Both the position numbers and the translations under genes were made by a program. A stretch of 17,432 nucleotides of DNA from Bacteroidales bacterium UBA1197 (GTDB taxonomy: Bacteria > Bacteroidota > Bacteroidia > Bacteroidales > UBA932): the NCBI GenBank assembly GCA_002309995.1, contig DBYB01000044.1, forward strand, positions 1 through 17,432. The letters are read 5' to 3'. The notes beneath the pieces were generated by a model. That model searched no databases. It worked only from the letters and a program-made list of their open reading frames with translations, and was not told the DNA's origin. Positions 8,283 through 14,986 of this stretch are shown piece by piece; position 1 is the stretch's first letter; every line of letters starts with the position of its first letter.

Positions 8283-8291
8283 TAAGGAGGT
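8283..8291 (+). promoter_or_regulatory. Very strong Shine-Dalgarno (TAAGGAGGT)
   Basis: TAAGGAGGT is fully complementary to the 16S rRNA 3' end. It ends 5 nt before the ATG at 8297, which is near-optimal spacing. It fixes the start of the lipoprotein gene. It stands out because the starts of proS, the EF-hand gene, the FadL-like gene, lpxC, lpxA, rimP and infB all lack any such sequence, as is usual for Bacteroidetes. Confidence 0.85.
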
Positions 8292-8296
8292 AAAAA

Positions 8297-9169
8297 ATGA
8301 AGCGGAGCCTGATAATTTTATTGCCTGCATTGCTGGCACTGGCATCCTGCGCAACGTCTTCGCAGTATGCTTCCCTGCAGCAGTTCCCCGACGGCATCTA
8401 TACCCGTCCCGAGCCGGTGGTGGAACTCTACTCTGCCGACGATTTCAAGGAGATGGCGGCACGGAACCTGGCCTCCAAGAAGTCTTCCCGTGATACCGTG
8501 ACAGTTATCGTCGAAGATCCTTACTCCTCTTGGTACGGATACGGATATGGGTATCCATACTACAGCAGATATTACTATCCTTACAGGGGCTACGGCTCCT
8601 ATTACGGCTGGGGCCCTTCGTGGTCTTACGGCTGGTACGGAGGCTGGTATGGGGGCTGGTATGGGGGCTGGTATAATTCCTGGTATGACCCCTGGTGGGA
8701 TCCTTACTGGGGACCTTCATATCCTTATTATCATCACCATCATTATCATCACGGAGGCTATTACGGCAGGCCTTCCCGCTACGACAGGGAAGGGCATGCG
8801 AGCCCGGGCAACTATGCCACCGGCGGCAACAACTACCGCAGGAGCGGGAGCACCACCAGCCGTTCGTCTTCATCCGGCGCAGCCGCATCGTCTTACAGAC
8901 GTTCCGGCAGTTCGAACAGCTACAGCTCCGGCAGCAGGTCTTCGGGAGACTCCGGCTACAGCCGCTCCGGCAGCAGTTATTCCTCCGGTCGCAGCGGCTC
9001 GTCTTCATCAAGCAGCCGTTCCTATTCTTCCTCCAGCAGCCGTTCCGGCAGCAGCTACTCCTCCGGCCACTCGTATTCGGGCGGCGGCGGTGGCGGCGGC
9101 TTCTCCGGCGGTGGCGGCGGAAGTAGCAGCAGCGGCGGAAGCGGCGGTGGCGGCGGCGGTCGCAGGTAA
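8297..9169 (+). CDS. Low-complexity Tyr/Trp/Gly/His/Ser-rich lipoprotein
   Basis: A 290-residue predicted lipoprotein of unknown function. The signal peptide ends in lipobox LASC with the lipidated cysteine at residue 18. Residues 19-75 are ordinary sequence. From about 77 to 160 the protein is dominated by Tyr, Gly, Trp and Pro, including four copies of GWYG/N. A His cluster at 146-152 has six His in seven residues, followed by GGYYG. From about 185 to the end it is almost only Ser, Gly, Arg and Tyr, finishing in poly-Gly blocks and RR. Composition resembles disordered or adhesive surface proteins. Similar Bacteroides ORFs have been named 'vitellogenin II precursor' on composition alone, which says nothing about function. 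Metal binding by the His cluster is possible (inference). The strong Shine-Dalgarno supports real expression. It lies 25 bp before the FadL-like barrel gene, possibly in the same transcript. Confidence 0.85.
   Translation: MKRSLIILLPALLALASCATSSQYASLQQFPDGIYTRPEPVVELYSADDFKEMAARNLASKKSSRDTVTVIVEDPYSSWYGYGYGYPYYSRYYYPYRGYGSYYGWGPSWSYGWYGGWYGGWYGGWYNSWYDPWWDPYWGPSYPYYHHHHYHHGGYYGRPSRYDREGHASPGNYATGGNNYRRSGSTTSRSSSSGAAASSYRRSGSSNSYSSGSRSSGDSGYSRSGSSYSSGRSGSSSSSSRSYSSSSSRSGSSYSSGHSYSGGGGGGGFSGGGGGSSSSGGSGGGGGGRR
8630..8677 (+). repeat. Four 12-bp tandem units in the lipoprotein gene
   Basis: Four consecutive units based on GGCTGGTAYGGR (8630-8641, 8642-8653, 8654-8665, 8666-8677). Units 2 and 3 are identical; the last diverges at its end. 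They encode GWYG-GWYG-GWYG-GWYN. Because the unit is a multiple of three, copy-number change would lengthen or shorten the protein without shifting frame. Confidence 0.85.
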
Positions 9170-9194
9170 TCGTGATCCTTAACACTTCGGCTAT

Positions 9195-10883
9195 ATGAAA
9201 AAGATACTTCTTACTCTGGCACTTTCCGGTCTCGCGCTGTCGGCGTGGGCCCAGGACACATATTACGCTGAGCTTCTCAGCCGCAACAATTACTACGGCA
9301 CCGCGCGCTCCGTGGCCCTCGGCAACGCTATGACGGCCCTCGGCGGCGACCTCGGCTCGGTCGGCATCAACCCCGCCGGCTCTGCGGTCAACAGCTTCGG
9401 ACAGTTGACCATCACCCCGGCAATGCTGTTCCAGTCGGCGGCTACCCAGTGGGCGAACGTCCCGGGAGGCGAGGCCGGCAGTCCGTATAACGCCTCGCAC
9501 GCGCAGTTCAACCTGCCCAACGTCGGCGGCACGGTGGTCTTCTATTCATCGGATGACGATGGCGCCAAATATATGACCCTCGGCATCATAGTGAACACTA
9601 CGAATACCTATCTGGGGTACTCGACGGGCTACGGCTCAAGCAATACCCACTCGTTCCTCGGCGACCTTGCAGCAGCGGCTAACGGACTCAAGTCCGCCCA
9701 GATGGGGCGTAACCTCTATGCCGCCTACTGCGCCAACCAGATTGGCGAGTTCGGCCCTCAGGGTTCCTACCGCTACGCCGGAGGCAACCAGATGGTCGAT
9801 CCTACCGACAATTACGCCTACGTGCCCGGCACGCTGGACCAGAAGGCTAATTACAACACCTACGGCACCAAGACCGACGTGCTCGTCAACCTGGGCTTCA
9901 ACATTTCCGATCAGTTCTACTTCGGAGTCAACTTCGGTATGCCTTCCATCAAGTACCGCCGCGAGGACGGCTTCAGCGAGACGGCACAGTCGCCTATAGC
10001 TTTCCCGGTGAACTTTGTGGACGAGAACGGAATGCACCTTGGAGTGGAAGGGGAGCCCACCACTTACTACAAGACCTCCAGCAACGCGTACAAACTCAAT
10101 ACGAATGCCGGCGGTATATATGGCAAGTTCGGATTCATCTGGCTGCCCGTCGAGGGCGTGCGCCTTGGCGCTGCGTTCCAGACGCCTTCCATTCTCTCCA
10201 TTACCGAGACCTGGCAGTATTCCGCCGGAATTAACTATGAGAACGGCACTTACAACGGTTGGGCAAAGTCCGACAAGGGCGAGTTTACCTATAATCTCAC
10301 CACTCCTTACATAGTCGATGCCGGCGTAGCCTTCACCTTCGGCAAGATCGGTCTGCTGAGCCTGGATTATGAGCTTACAGACTACAGCGTGATGCGCTAC
10401 AGCGACATCGAGCAGACCATTTTCGGACGTGACGACTGGGCAGATACCAACGAGCGCAACAAGCTGTTCTGCGGCGTGTCGCACGCACTCCGCGCGGGCG
10501 TTGAGGTTAAGCCTCTGCCTATGCTTTCGCTTCGCGCAGGCTACAGCCTCACCACCGACCCTGAGCGCTATGCCTTCGACCAGTTCGACAATATGGTTAC
10601 GGCCGAGACGTACGACAACAGCCAGATAGTCTCCGGCTTCAAGTACTTCAGCAACAACACCCAGGCATTCTCGGCTGGCGTGGGTTATTCCTCCACCGGC
10701 TCGTTCTTCCTGGATGCAGCGGTGCGCCTGACCAAGTATCCTACCGTGCACTATGCGCCGTATTATTTCGGCGGATATGATGCAGTGGACAAGAACGGCG
10801 CCGTTATCGGATACGAGTCTCCGGACCTGACGATAAGCCGCAGCATATTCGACGTGCTGTTCACCTTTGGATGGAGGTTCTAG
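9195..10883 (+). CDS. FadL/OmpP1-like outer-membrane transporter
   Basis: A 562-residue outer-membrane barrel. The signal peptide is 1-19 (AWA|Q). The mature start, with RNNYYGTARSVALGNAM and then LGGDLGSVGINPAG (about 30-62), is the N-terminal hatch segment of the OmpP1/FadL/TodX family, often labelled 'hemin receptor' in Bacteroides. The rest is long alternating beta-strands, and the protein ends in a phenylalanine (FGWRF), the usual outer-membrane barrel C-terminal signature. In Proteobacteria the family imports long-chain fatty acids and other hydrophobic compounds; the substrate here is unknown. Only 1 bp separates its stop from the lpxD start, so it is very probably co-transcribed with the lipid A genes. 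That suggests coordinated outer-membrane construction rather than shared chemistry (inference). Confidence 0.88.
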   Translation: MKKILLTLALSGLALSAWAQDTYYAELLSRNNYYGTARSVALGNAMTALGGDLGSVGINPAGSAVNSFGQLTITPAMLFQSAATQWANVPGGEAGSPYNASHAQFNLPNVGGTVVFYSSDDDGAKYMTLGIIVNTTNTYLGYSTGYGSSNTHSFLGDLAAAANGLKSAQMGRNLYAAYCANQIGEFGPQGSYRYAGGNQMVDPTDNYAYVPGTLDQKANYNTYGTKTDVLVNLGFNISDQFYFGVNFGMPSIKYRREDGFSETAQSPIAFPVNFVDENGMHLGVEGEPTTYYKTSSNAYKLNTNAGGIYGKFGFIWLPVEGVRLGAAFQTPSILSITETWQYSAGINYENGTYNGWAKSDKGEFTYNLTTPYIVDAGVAFTFGKIGLLSLDYELTDYSVMRYSDIEQTIFGRDDWADTNERNKLFCGVSHALRAGVEVKPLPMLSLRAGYSLTTDPERYAFDQFDNMVTAETYDNSQIVSGFKYFSNNTQAFSAGVGYSSTGSFFLDAAVRLTKYPTVHYAPYYFGGYDAVDKNGAVIGYESPDLTISRSIFDVLFTFGWRF

Positions 10884-10884
10884 A

Positions 10885-11874
10885 ATGGAGATGACAGCCA
10901 AAGACCTCGCGGCCGCCCTCGGTGGAACGGTTGAGGGCAACCCTGAGGCGAAGTTTTCGTCTTTCGGAAAGATAGAACACGGCAAGGCGGGGCAGTTGAG
11001 TTTCTTCGCCAATCCCAAATACGAGCATTTCGTTTATACCAGCAAGGCTTCCGTCTTGCTGGTTAATGCTGATTTCCAGCCCAAGGAGCCGGTGGAGCCC
11101 ACGCTGGTGCGGGTTCCCAACGCCTACGACGGTATGGCCAAGCTGATGAAACTGGTGGCGGCGAAGGAGCAGAAGTGCCGCAGGCATCGCGGCCGCTGCC
11201 GCATCGCCTGGAGCGCAAAGCTCGGCCGGAGCGTGTGGGTGGGCGATTTCGTCACCATCGGCAAGAACTGCCGTATTGGCGACTGCACCAGGATTTACGA
11301 CAACGTAACCATCGGCGCCGGCACGACCATCGGCAAGAACTGCATCATCTATCCCGGAGTGCACATCTTCCCGGGAATGGTGATAGGGGACAGGGTGATA
11401 CTGCACGCCGGCTGCATCATCGGCGACGACGGCTTCGGCAACGTGAAGCTGCCCGACGGAAGCTGGGAGAAGATAGAGCATCTGGGCAACGTGGTCATCG
11501 GCAACGACGTGGAGATTGGCTCCAATACCACCGTCGATCGCGCTCAAATGGAATCTACCATTATTGAAGACGGAGTGCGTATCGACAACCTCTGCCAGAT
11601 AGCCCATAACGTGGTCGTTGGGAAGAACACGGCCATGGCGGCGCTCACCGGCGTTGCCGGTTCGGCCAGGTTGGGCGAGGGCTGTACCATAGCCGGCCTG
11701 GTCGGCGTGGTAGGGCATATCAAGGTGGCCGACAATTCCACCATCGGCGCCCACTCACTGATTATCGGCAACATACGCAAGCCTGGCGAGACCTGGTACG
11801 GCAATCCGGCCATACTCCACAAGGACTACCTCAAGGCTTACGCAAAATTCAAGCAATCCGCCAACGAAGACTGA
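10885..11874 (+). CDS. lpxD: UDP-3-O-acylglucosamine N-acyltransferase LpxD
   Basis: Third step of lipid A synthesis: transfers a 3-hydroxyacyl chain from acyl-ACP to the 2-amino group of UDP-3-O-acyl-glucosamine, in the cytoplasm. The protein is 329 residues. An N-terminal uridine-binding domain (1-95) starts MEMTAKDLAAALGG. A left-handed beta-helix of hexapeptide repeats follows from about 107, then a C-terminal helix. The catalytic His is H241 in QIAHN, and H278 in VVGHIKV matches the second conserved His. The substrate-recognition segment IIGDDGFG is also visible. The ATG at 10885 is chosen by family N-terminus. An oddity is residues 98-106, which read CRRHRGRCR. Reading the same DNA one base later gives an Ala-rich Gly-Ile segment that fits the family far better (see findings). 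Followed by lpxC after 4 bp. Confidence 0.95.
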   Translation: MEMTAKDLAAALGGTVEGNPEAKFSSFGKIEHGKAGQLSFFANPKYEHFVYTSKASVLLVNADFQPKEPVEPTLVRVPNAYDGMAKLMKLVAAKEQKCRRHRGRCRIAWSAKLGRSVWVGDFVTIGKNCRIGDCTRIYDNVTIGAGTTIGKNCIIYPGVHIFPGMVIGDRVILHAGCIIGDDGFGNVKLPDGSWEKIEHLGNVVIGNDVEIGSNTTVDRAQMESTIIEDGVRIDNLCQIAHNVVVGKNTAMAALTGVAGSARLGEGCTIAGLVGVVGHIKVADNSTIGAHSLIIGNIRKPGETWYGNPAILHKDYLKAYAKFKQSANED

Positions 11875-11878
11875 CCGG

Positions 11879-12781
11879 ATGAACCAGCAGACACTAAAGG
11901 GTACCTACAGTTTTGAGGGGAGAGGCCTGCATACCGGCAAGCCGGTGCACGTGAGGCTGTGCCCTGCTCCCGCAGATACCGGAATAGTGTTCGAACGTAC
12001 CGACCTGGGCGGGGCCCGGGTTGAGGCGCTGGCGTCCAATGTCTGCTCCACCCGCCGCAGCACAATGCTGGGGCGCGGCGGGGTGAAGGTTGGCACGGTG
12101 GAGCATCTGCTCTCAGCCCTCCTGGGGTTGGGGATAGACAATGCCCTGATAGAAATCGACAGCGCTGAGATGCCGATCCTGGACGGCAGCGCCAGGCCGT
12201 ACGCCGAGGCGATAGACCGCGACGGCGTGCTGGACCAGGGCGTGCCCCGCAAGTGGGTTAAGCTGAAGCGCGAGATCATAGTACGTAACGACAAGTCGGG
12301 CGCCTGGATTAAACTGACTCCGGCGGCCGAGCCTTCCGTTGAGGTGACCGTCGATTATAATTCTAAAGTGCTCGGTACGCAGACGGTAACGTTTTCTGCA
12401 GATGACGATTATGTTAAAAGTATCGCGCCTTGCCGCACGTTCTGTTTCCTGCACGAGATAGTGCCGCAACTGTTGTTCGGCCTTATCAAAGGCGGCGACC
12501 TCGACAACGCCCTGGTAGTTGTGGAGAAACCCGCGCCCCGCTGGGTGATGCGCCGCATCGCCCGCCTGAAGGGCAGGAAAGATGTGCCGGAGGCTGGTAA
12601 GCCCGGCTATCTGGCCGAAGGCGGCCTCCGTTTCCCCGACGAATGCGGCCGCCACAAACTCCTCGACCTCCTGGGCGACCTGCGCCTATGCGGCGGCCTG
12701 CCCTGCTTCAGGGTGGAGGCCTACAAACCCGGACACGCGCTCAATACCGCAGCGGCGCGCGAAGTCCTTAAATCTCTGTAA
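11879..12781 (+). CDS. lpxC: UDP-3-O-acyl-GlcNAc deacetylase LpxC, not fused to FabZ
   Basis: Zinc enzyme of the committed step of lipid A synthesis; it removes the N-acetyl group from UDP-3-O-acyl-GlcNAc. The protein is 300 residues with both LpxC domains: FEGRGLHTG near 12-20, GTVEHLLSAL with catalytic E75 and zinc ligand H76, LIKGGDLDNALVV near 202-214, and GRHKLLDLLGD with zinc ligands H259 and D263. The general-acid His is H286 in KPGHALN. In Bacteroidetes LpxC is usually the N-terminal half of a roughly 460-residue fusion with the FabZ dehydratase. Here the protein stops at the end of the LpxC part and lpxA begins 3 bp later, so no fabZ is present at the locus. Cytoplasmic; follows lpxD by 4 bp. 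Confidence 0.96.
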   Translation: MNQQTLKGTYSFEGRGLHTGKPVHVRLCPAPADTGIVFERTDLGGARVEALASNVCSTRRSTMLGRGGVKVGTVEHLLSALLGLGIDNALIEIDSAEMPILDGSARPYAEAIDRDGVLDQGVPRKWVKLKREIIVRNDKSGAWIKLTPAAEPSVEVTVDYNSKVLGTQTVTFSADDDYVKSIAPCRTFCFLHEIVPQLLFGLIKGGDLDNALVVVEKPAPRWVMRRIARLKGRKDVPEAGKPGYLAEGGLRFPDECGRHKLLDLLGDLRLCGGLPCFRVEAYKPGHALNTAAAREVLKSL

Positions 12782-12784
12782 GTT

Positions 12785-13594
12785 ATGGCAAAAATTCATC
12801 CTCTTGCTTGCGTTCACCCCGGAGCCAAACTCGCCGACAGCGTGGAAGTCGGGCCGTACGCATACATTGAAGATAACGTCGAAATCGGCGAGGGCTGCAA
12901 GATACTCCCTCACGCCAATATATTCTCCTATGTGAAGATGGGGCGCGACTGCAACGTGTTCCCGGGAGCCGTCGTCGGCGCCATCCCGCAGGACCTCAAG
13001 TTCGACGGGGAAGTCACATGGGTGGAGATCGGTGACCGCGTGAATATCCGCGAGTGCGCTACGATCAACCGGGGCACTGCGGCCAGCGGCAAGTACGTCA
13101 CCCGCGTGGGCAGCGACACCCTGCTGATGTCTTATTCGCACGTGGCCCACGACTGCGTCATCGGGAACCATTGTATCCTGGTGAGTTACGTGGGCGTTGC
13201 CGGCGAGTCGGTAATTGAAGACTGGGCGATTATTGGCGGCGGTGCCAAGGTGCATCAGTTCAGCAAGATAGGTCAGCACGCAATGGTAGCAGGCGGATCC
13301 ATCGTCATCAAGGACATCCCGCCGTATTCGCTGTGCGGCCGCGTGCCTCTGTCGTTTGCCGGCGTGAACCTGGTGGGCCTGCGCCGCAGGGGCTTCGACT
13401 CCGACGTCATCCGCAACATCAAGGACATCTACGACGTGCTGTACTATCAGGGCTACAATTTCTCCGACGCGATGGAGCATATACGCGAAGAGTTCCCCGA
13501 GTCGCCGGAGAGGGATGCCATCCTGGACTTCGTTGCCGGCTCCAAGAGGGGCATCGTGCGCGCCGGCGATCCCGACGTCAAAGGTTTCGAGTAG
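12785..13594 (+). CDS. lpxA: UDP-GlcNAc O-acyltransferase LpxA
   Basis: First step of lipid A synthesis: transfers a 3-hydroxyacyl chain from ACP to the 3-OH of UDP-GlcNAc. The protein is 269 residues. A left-handed beta-helix of hexapeptide repeats starts with IHPLACVHPGAKLADSVEVG. The family signature GAIPQDLKF is at about 65-73 and IRECATINRGT at about 88-98. The catalytic base is H122 in SHVAHDC, equivalent to E. coli H125. A C-terminal helical domain starts at about 190 (VGLRRRGF) and contacts ACP. The region after the helix (GGSIVIKDIPPY) is of the Bacteroides kind. Chain-length preference cannot be read with confidence. Starts 3 bp after lpxC; its stop codon shares one base with the wbqC GTG start. 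Confidence 0.97.
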   Translation: MAKIHPLACVHPGAKLADSVEVGPYAYIEDNVEIGEGCKILPHANIFSYVKMGRDCNVFPGAVVGAIPQDLKFDGEVTWVEIGDRVNIRECATINRGTAASGKYVTRVGSDTLLMSYSHVAHDCVIGNHCILVSYVGVAGESVIEDWAIIGGGAKVHQFSKIGQHAMVAGGSIVIKDIPPYSLCGRVPLSFAGVNLVGLRRRGFDSDVIRNIKDIYDVLYYQGYNFSDAMEHIREEFPESPERDAILDFVAGSKRGIVRAGDPDVKGFE

Positions 13595-14199
13595 TGGTTC
13601 TCTCGACTGCCTGGTTTCCTCCCGTCGATTACTTCGCCATGCTGGCGGAGAGCGGTTCGGTGTACCTGGAGGCCTGCGAGAGCTATCGAAAGCAGACCTG
13701 GCGCAACCGCTGCCGCATCCTTACGGCCAACGGGCCGATGGACCTCCGTGTGCCGGTGGTGCACGACGGCACGCGTCTGGTCCGCGACATCCGTATTGAC
13801 TGGAGCACGCCGTGGCTCCGTCAGTGCGAATATGCCATCGACAGCGCCTATTACGGTTCGCCCTTCTTCGTGTACTACCGGGACGAACTGTTCGGGCTGC
13901 TGGACCGGCAACCGGAGACGCTGTGGGAGATGAACCTGAACGTCATAGACTTCTTCTGCCGCAAGATAGGAATCGCGCCGCAGATACTTCCGACGGCTGA
14001 TTTTGAGTTGCATCCGGAGGGTGACTGCAGGGATCTGTTCAGCCCCAAGCGCCCGTGCGCTTCGGCTGTGCGGCCCTACTGGCAGGTGTTCAGGGAGAAG
14101 TTCGGCTTCGTGCCGGGATTGTCGGTGATGGACCTTCTGTTCAACGAGGGTCCGGAGAGTCTTTCCTACTTAATCCCAGCCAGATCCTCAGGCCGTTGA
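13594..14199 (+). CDS. WbqC-family protein
   Basis: A 201-residue member of the WbqC-like family, found near polysaccharide or envelope genes and not biochemically defined. The GTG start at 13594 is supported because the very first residues, VVLSTAWFPPVDYFA, are the family's N-terminal strand. Then come ESYRKQTWRNRCRI at about 29-42 and ANGPMDLRVPV, and the protein ends with the family C-terminus MDLLFNEGPES. A start further upstream would run far into lpxA. It overlaps the lpxA stop by 1 bp, so it is the last gene of the envelope operon. The final eight residues, after SYL, run into the convergent pnuC gene; the two coding regions overlap by 59 bp. The function in this operon is unknown, but the position argues for an envelope glycan or lipid role (inference). 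Confidence 0.88.
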   Translation: MVLSTAWFPPVDYFAMLAESGSVYLEACESYRKQTWRNRCRILTANGPMDLRVPVVHDGTRLVRDIRIDWSTPWLRQCEYAIDSAYYGSPFFVYYRDELFGLLDRQPETLWEMNLNVIDFFCRKIGIAPQILPTADFELHPEGDCRDLFSPKRPCASAVRPYWQVFREKFGFVPGLSVMDLLFNEGPESLSYLIPARSSGR

Positions 14200-14899
14200 T
14201 GGAATTCAGGAAGTAGAAACTGTACTTGATGATGTAGATCAGGGCGTACGACGAGCCCGGGTCGGAATGCAGGGTGACGCTCCACATCGTGATGGAGAAG
14301 ATGTTCACCCCAATCCAGAATATCCACTGCTCCATATAGGCCGTGCTCATCAGGAACTGGCCGATGATGTTGCACATCAGGGGCAGCACGTCGAGCACAA
14401 CAGCCGTCTTGATGAAGGTTTGTGCGGCGGATTTGTCGAACTGCGCTATGATGAAGTAGGCTATGATTGAGCCGGCGAGGAAGACGCCTGCGGCTAGCCA
14501 GCGCTGCCTGGTCGTAAGCCTGCGGGCCTTCACGCTGCCTTCCTTGTTGCTGCCCCGGCGCTTCCACTGGAAGAATCCCACGAACTGCATTGGTACGAAG
14601 TACAGGAAATGCAGCACTGCGTTCCCCAGGCCGGAGTTGCCGTTCTTCCAGTTAATCAGGCAGATGGCACCGTAGATGGCCACGTCCAGCAGGCCGAAAA
14701 GGAAGGTGATTATCTTGCCGCCGGCGGAGGCAACAGTCGCCGCCACTCCCATCATCGCCCCGAACGCCGACACCAGCAGCAGCGTCTTCTGCTGCGCCTC
14801 CGCCGGCCCCAGCTTCAGCGCCGTCGCCAAAATCGTCACTACCGTCATCCCAATCAGGATGAACGCCGAGAAATACTTATTGAATGTTTTTTCGTTCAC
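14141..14899 (-). CDS. pnuC: PnuC-family nicotinamide riboside (or vitamin) transporter
   Basis: A 252-residue integral inner-membrane protein with about seven hydrophobic helices; clear ones include FSAFILIGMTVVTILATAL, FLFGLLDVAIYGAICLI, LAAGVFLAGSIIAYFII and WIFWIGVNIFSITMW. LINWKNGNSG and LHFLYFVPMQFVGFFQW match the PnuC substrate-channel region. PnuC proteins take up nicotinamide riboside by facilitated diffusion, coupled to intracellular phosphorylation. Bacteroidetes paralogues can instead carry thiamine, and no NAD or thiamine gene lies next to it to decide. A basic loop (KRRGSNKEGSVKARRLTTRQR) separates the helices in the middle. The start is a GTG at 14897-14899; the next in-frame ATG is 17 codons on. 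It is divergent from rimP and convergent with, overlapping, the WbqC gene. Confidence 0.88.
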   Translation of the reverse strand: MNEKTFNKYFSAFILIGMTVVTILATALKLGPAEAQQKTLLLVSAFGAMMGVAATVASAGGKIITFLFGLLDVAIYGAICLINWKNGNSGLGNAVLHFLYFVPMQFVGFFQWKRRGSNKEGSVKARRLTTRQRWLAAGVFLAGSIIAYFIIAQFDKSAAQTFIKTAVVLDVLPLMCNIIGQFLMSTAYMEQWIFWIGVNIFSITMWSVTLHSDPGSSYALIYIIKYSFYFLNSINGLRIWLGLSRKDSPDPR

Positions 14900-14930
14900 T
14901 TTGCAAATATAGGTTTTTTTACTATCTTTG
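14900..14930 (+). promoter_or_regulatory. Promoter of the rimP-nusA-infB operon
   Basis: TTTG at 14900-14903, then exactly 19 bp, then TATCTTTG at 14923-14930: a perfect match to the Bacteroidetes TTTG-N19-TAnnTTTG promoter. The predicted transcription start is near 14936, giving a leader of about 50 nt before the rimP ATG. The leader (14936-14986) is T/A-rich with no Shine-Dalgarno and no evident riboswitch. Confidence 0.85.
14904..14911 (-). promoter_or_regulatory. -7 box for pnuC (TATATTTG)
   Basis: Read on the minus strand this is TATATTTG, a full match to TAnnTTTG. Transcription would start about 5-7 bp downstream, at 14897-14899, which is exactly the pnuC GTG. The -33 position has AGTG rather than TTTG. 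The box abuts the -33 element of the rimP promoter. Confidence 0.5.
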
Positions 14931-14986
14931 CACTCGTGATTGAGATAGAGGCCGAAGGGCTTCTATTTTTTTATTGTAAAAGTGCC

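Larger units (their letters stand above)
8173..8296. other. Divergent intergenic region, proS / lipoprotein
   Basis: This is the longest non-coding gap in the window (124 bp). It must hold the promoters of both the proS operon (minus) and the lipoprotein gene (plus). It contains a T-rich tract, a GC-rich block at 8228-8245 that includes a perfect 10-bp palindrome (GCCGCGCGGC, 8236-8245), an AT-rich block at 8262-8283 and a strong Shine-Dalgarno. In the proS direction the GC block would lie in the 5' leader and could form a short hairpin. It does not look like a known riboswitch or a T-box. Confidence 0.5.

Noticed and set aside
8173..8296. T-box or amino-acid riboswitch upstream of proS.
   Set aside because: No T-box consensus or specifier stem is visible, the leader is too short, and such elements are not expected in Bacteroidetes.
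6469..8493. Long open frame (674 codons) on the plus strand antisense to proS and the DUF3078 gene.
   Set aside because: It mirrors two clear families on the other strand, its protein has no recognisable domain, and it arises from GC-rich codon use leaving few stops.
8630..8677. CRISPR-like direct repeats.
   Set aside because: Units are 12 bp, contiguous without spacers, and in-frame within a coding region.
8505..9500. Arg/Cys-rich 331-codon antisense frame, and two further open plus-strand frames across the lipoprotein gene.
   Set aside because: The repetitive, stop-poor sequence is open in several frames at once. The frame with lipobox, signal peptide and Shine-Dalgarno is the real one.
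9636..11018. 460-codon open frame antisense to the FadL-like gene and lpxD.
   Set aside because: Shadow of well-supported genes; no family features, and it runs across a gene boundary.
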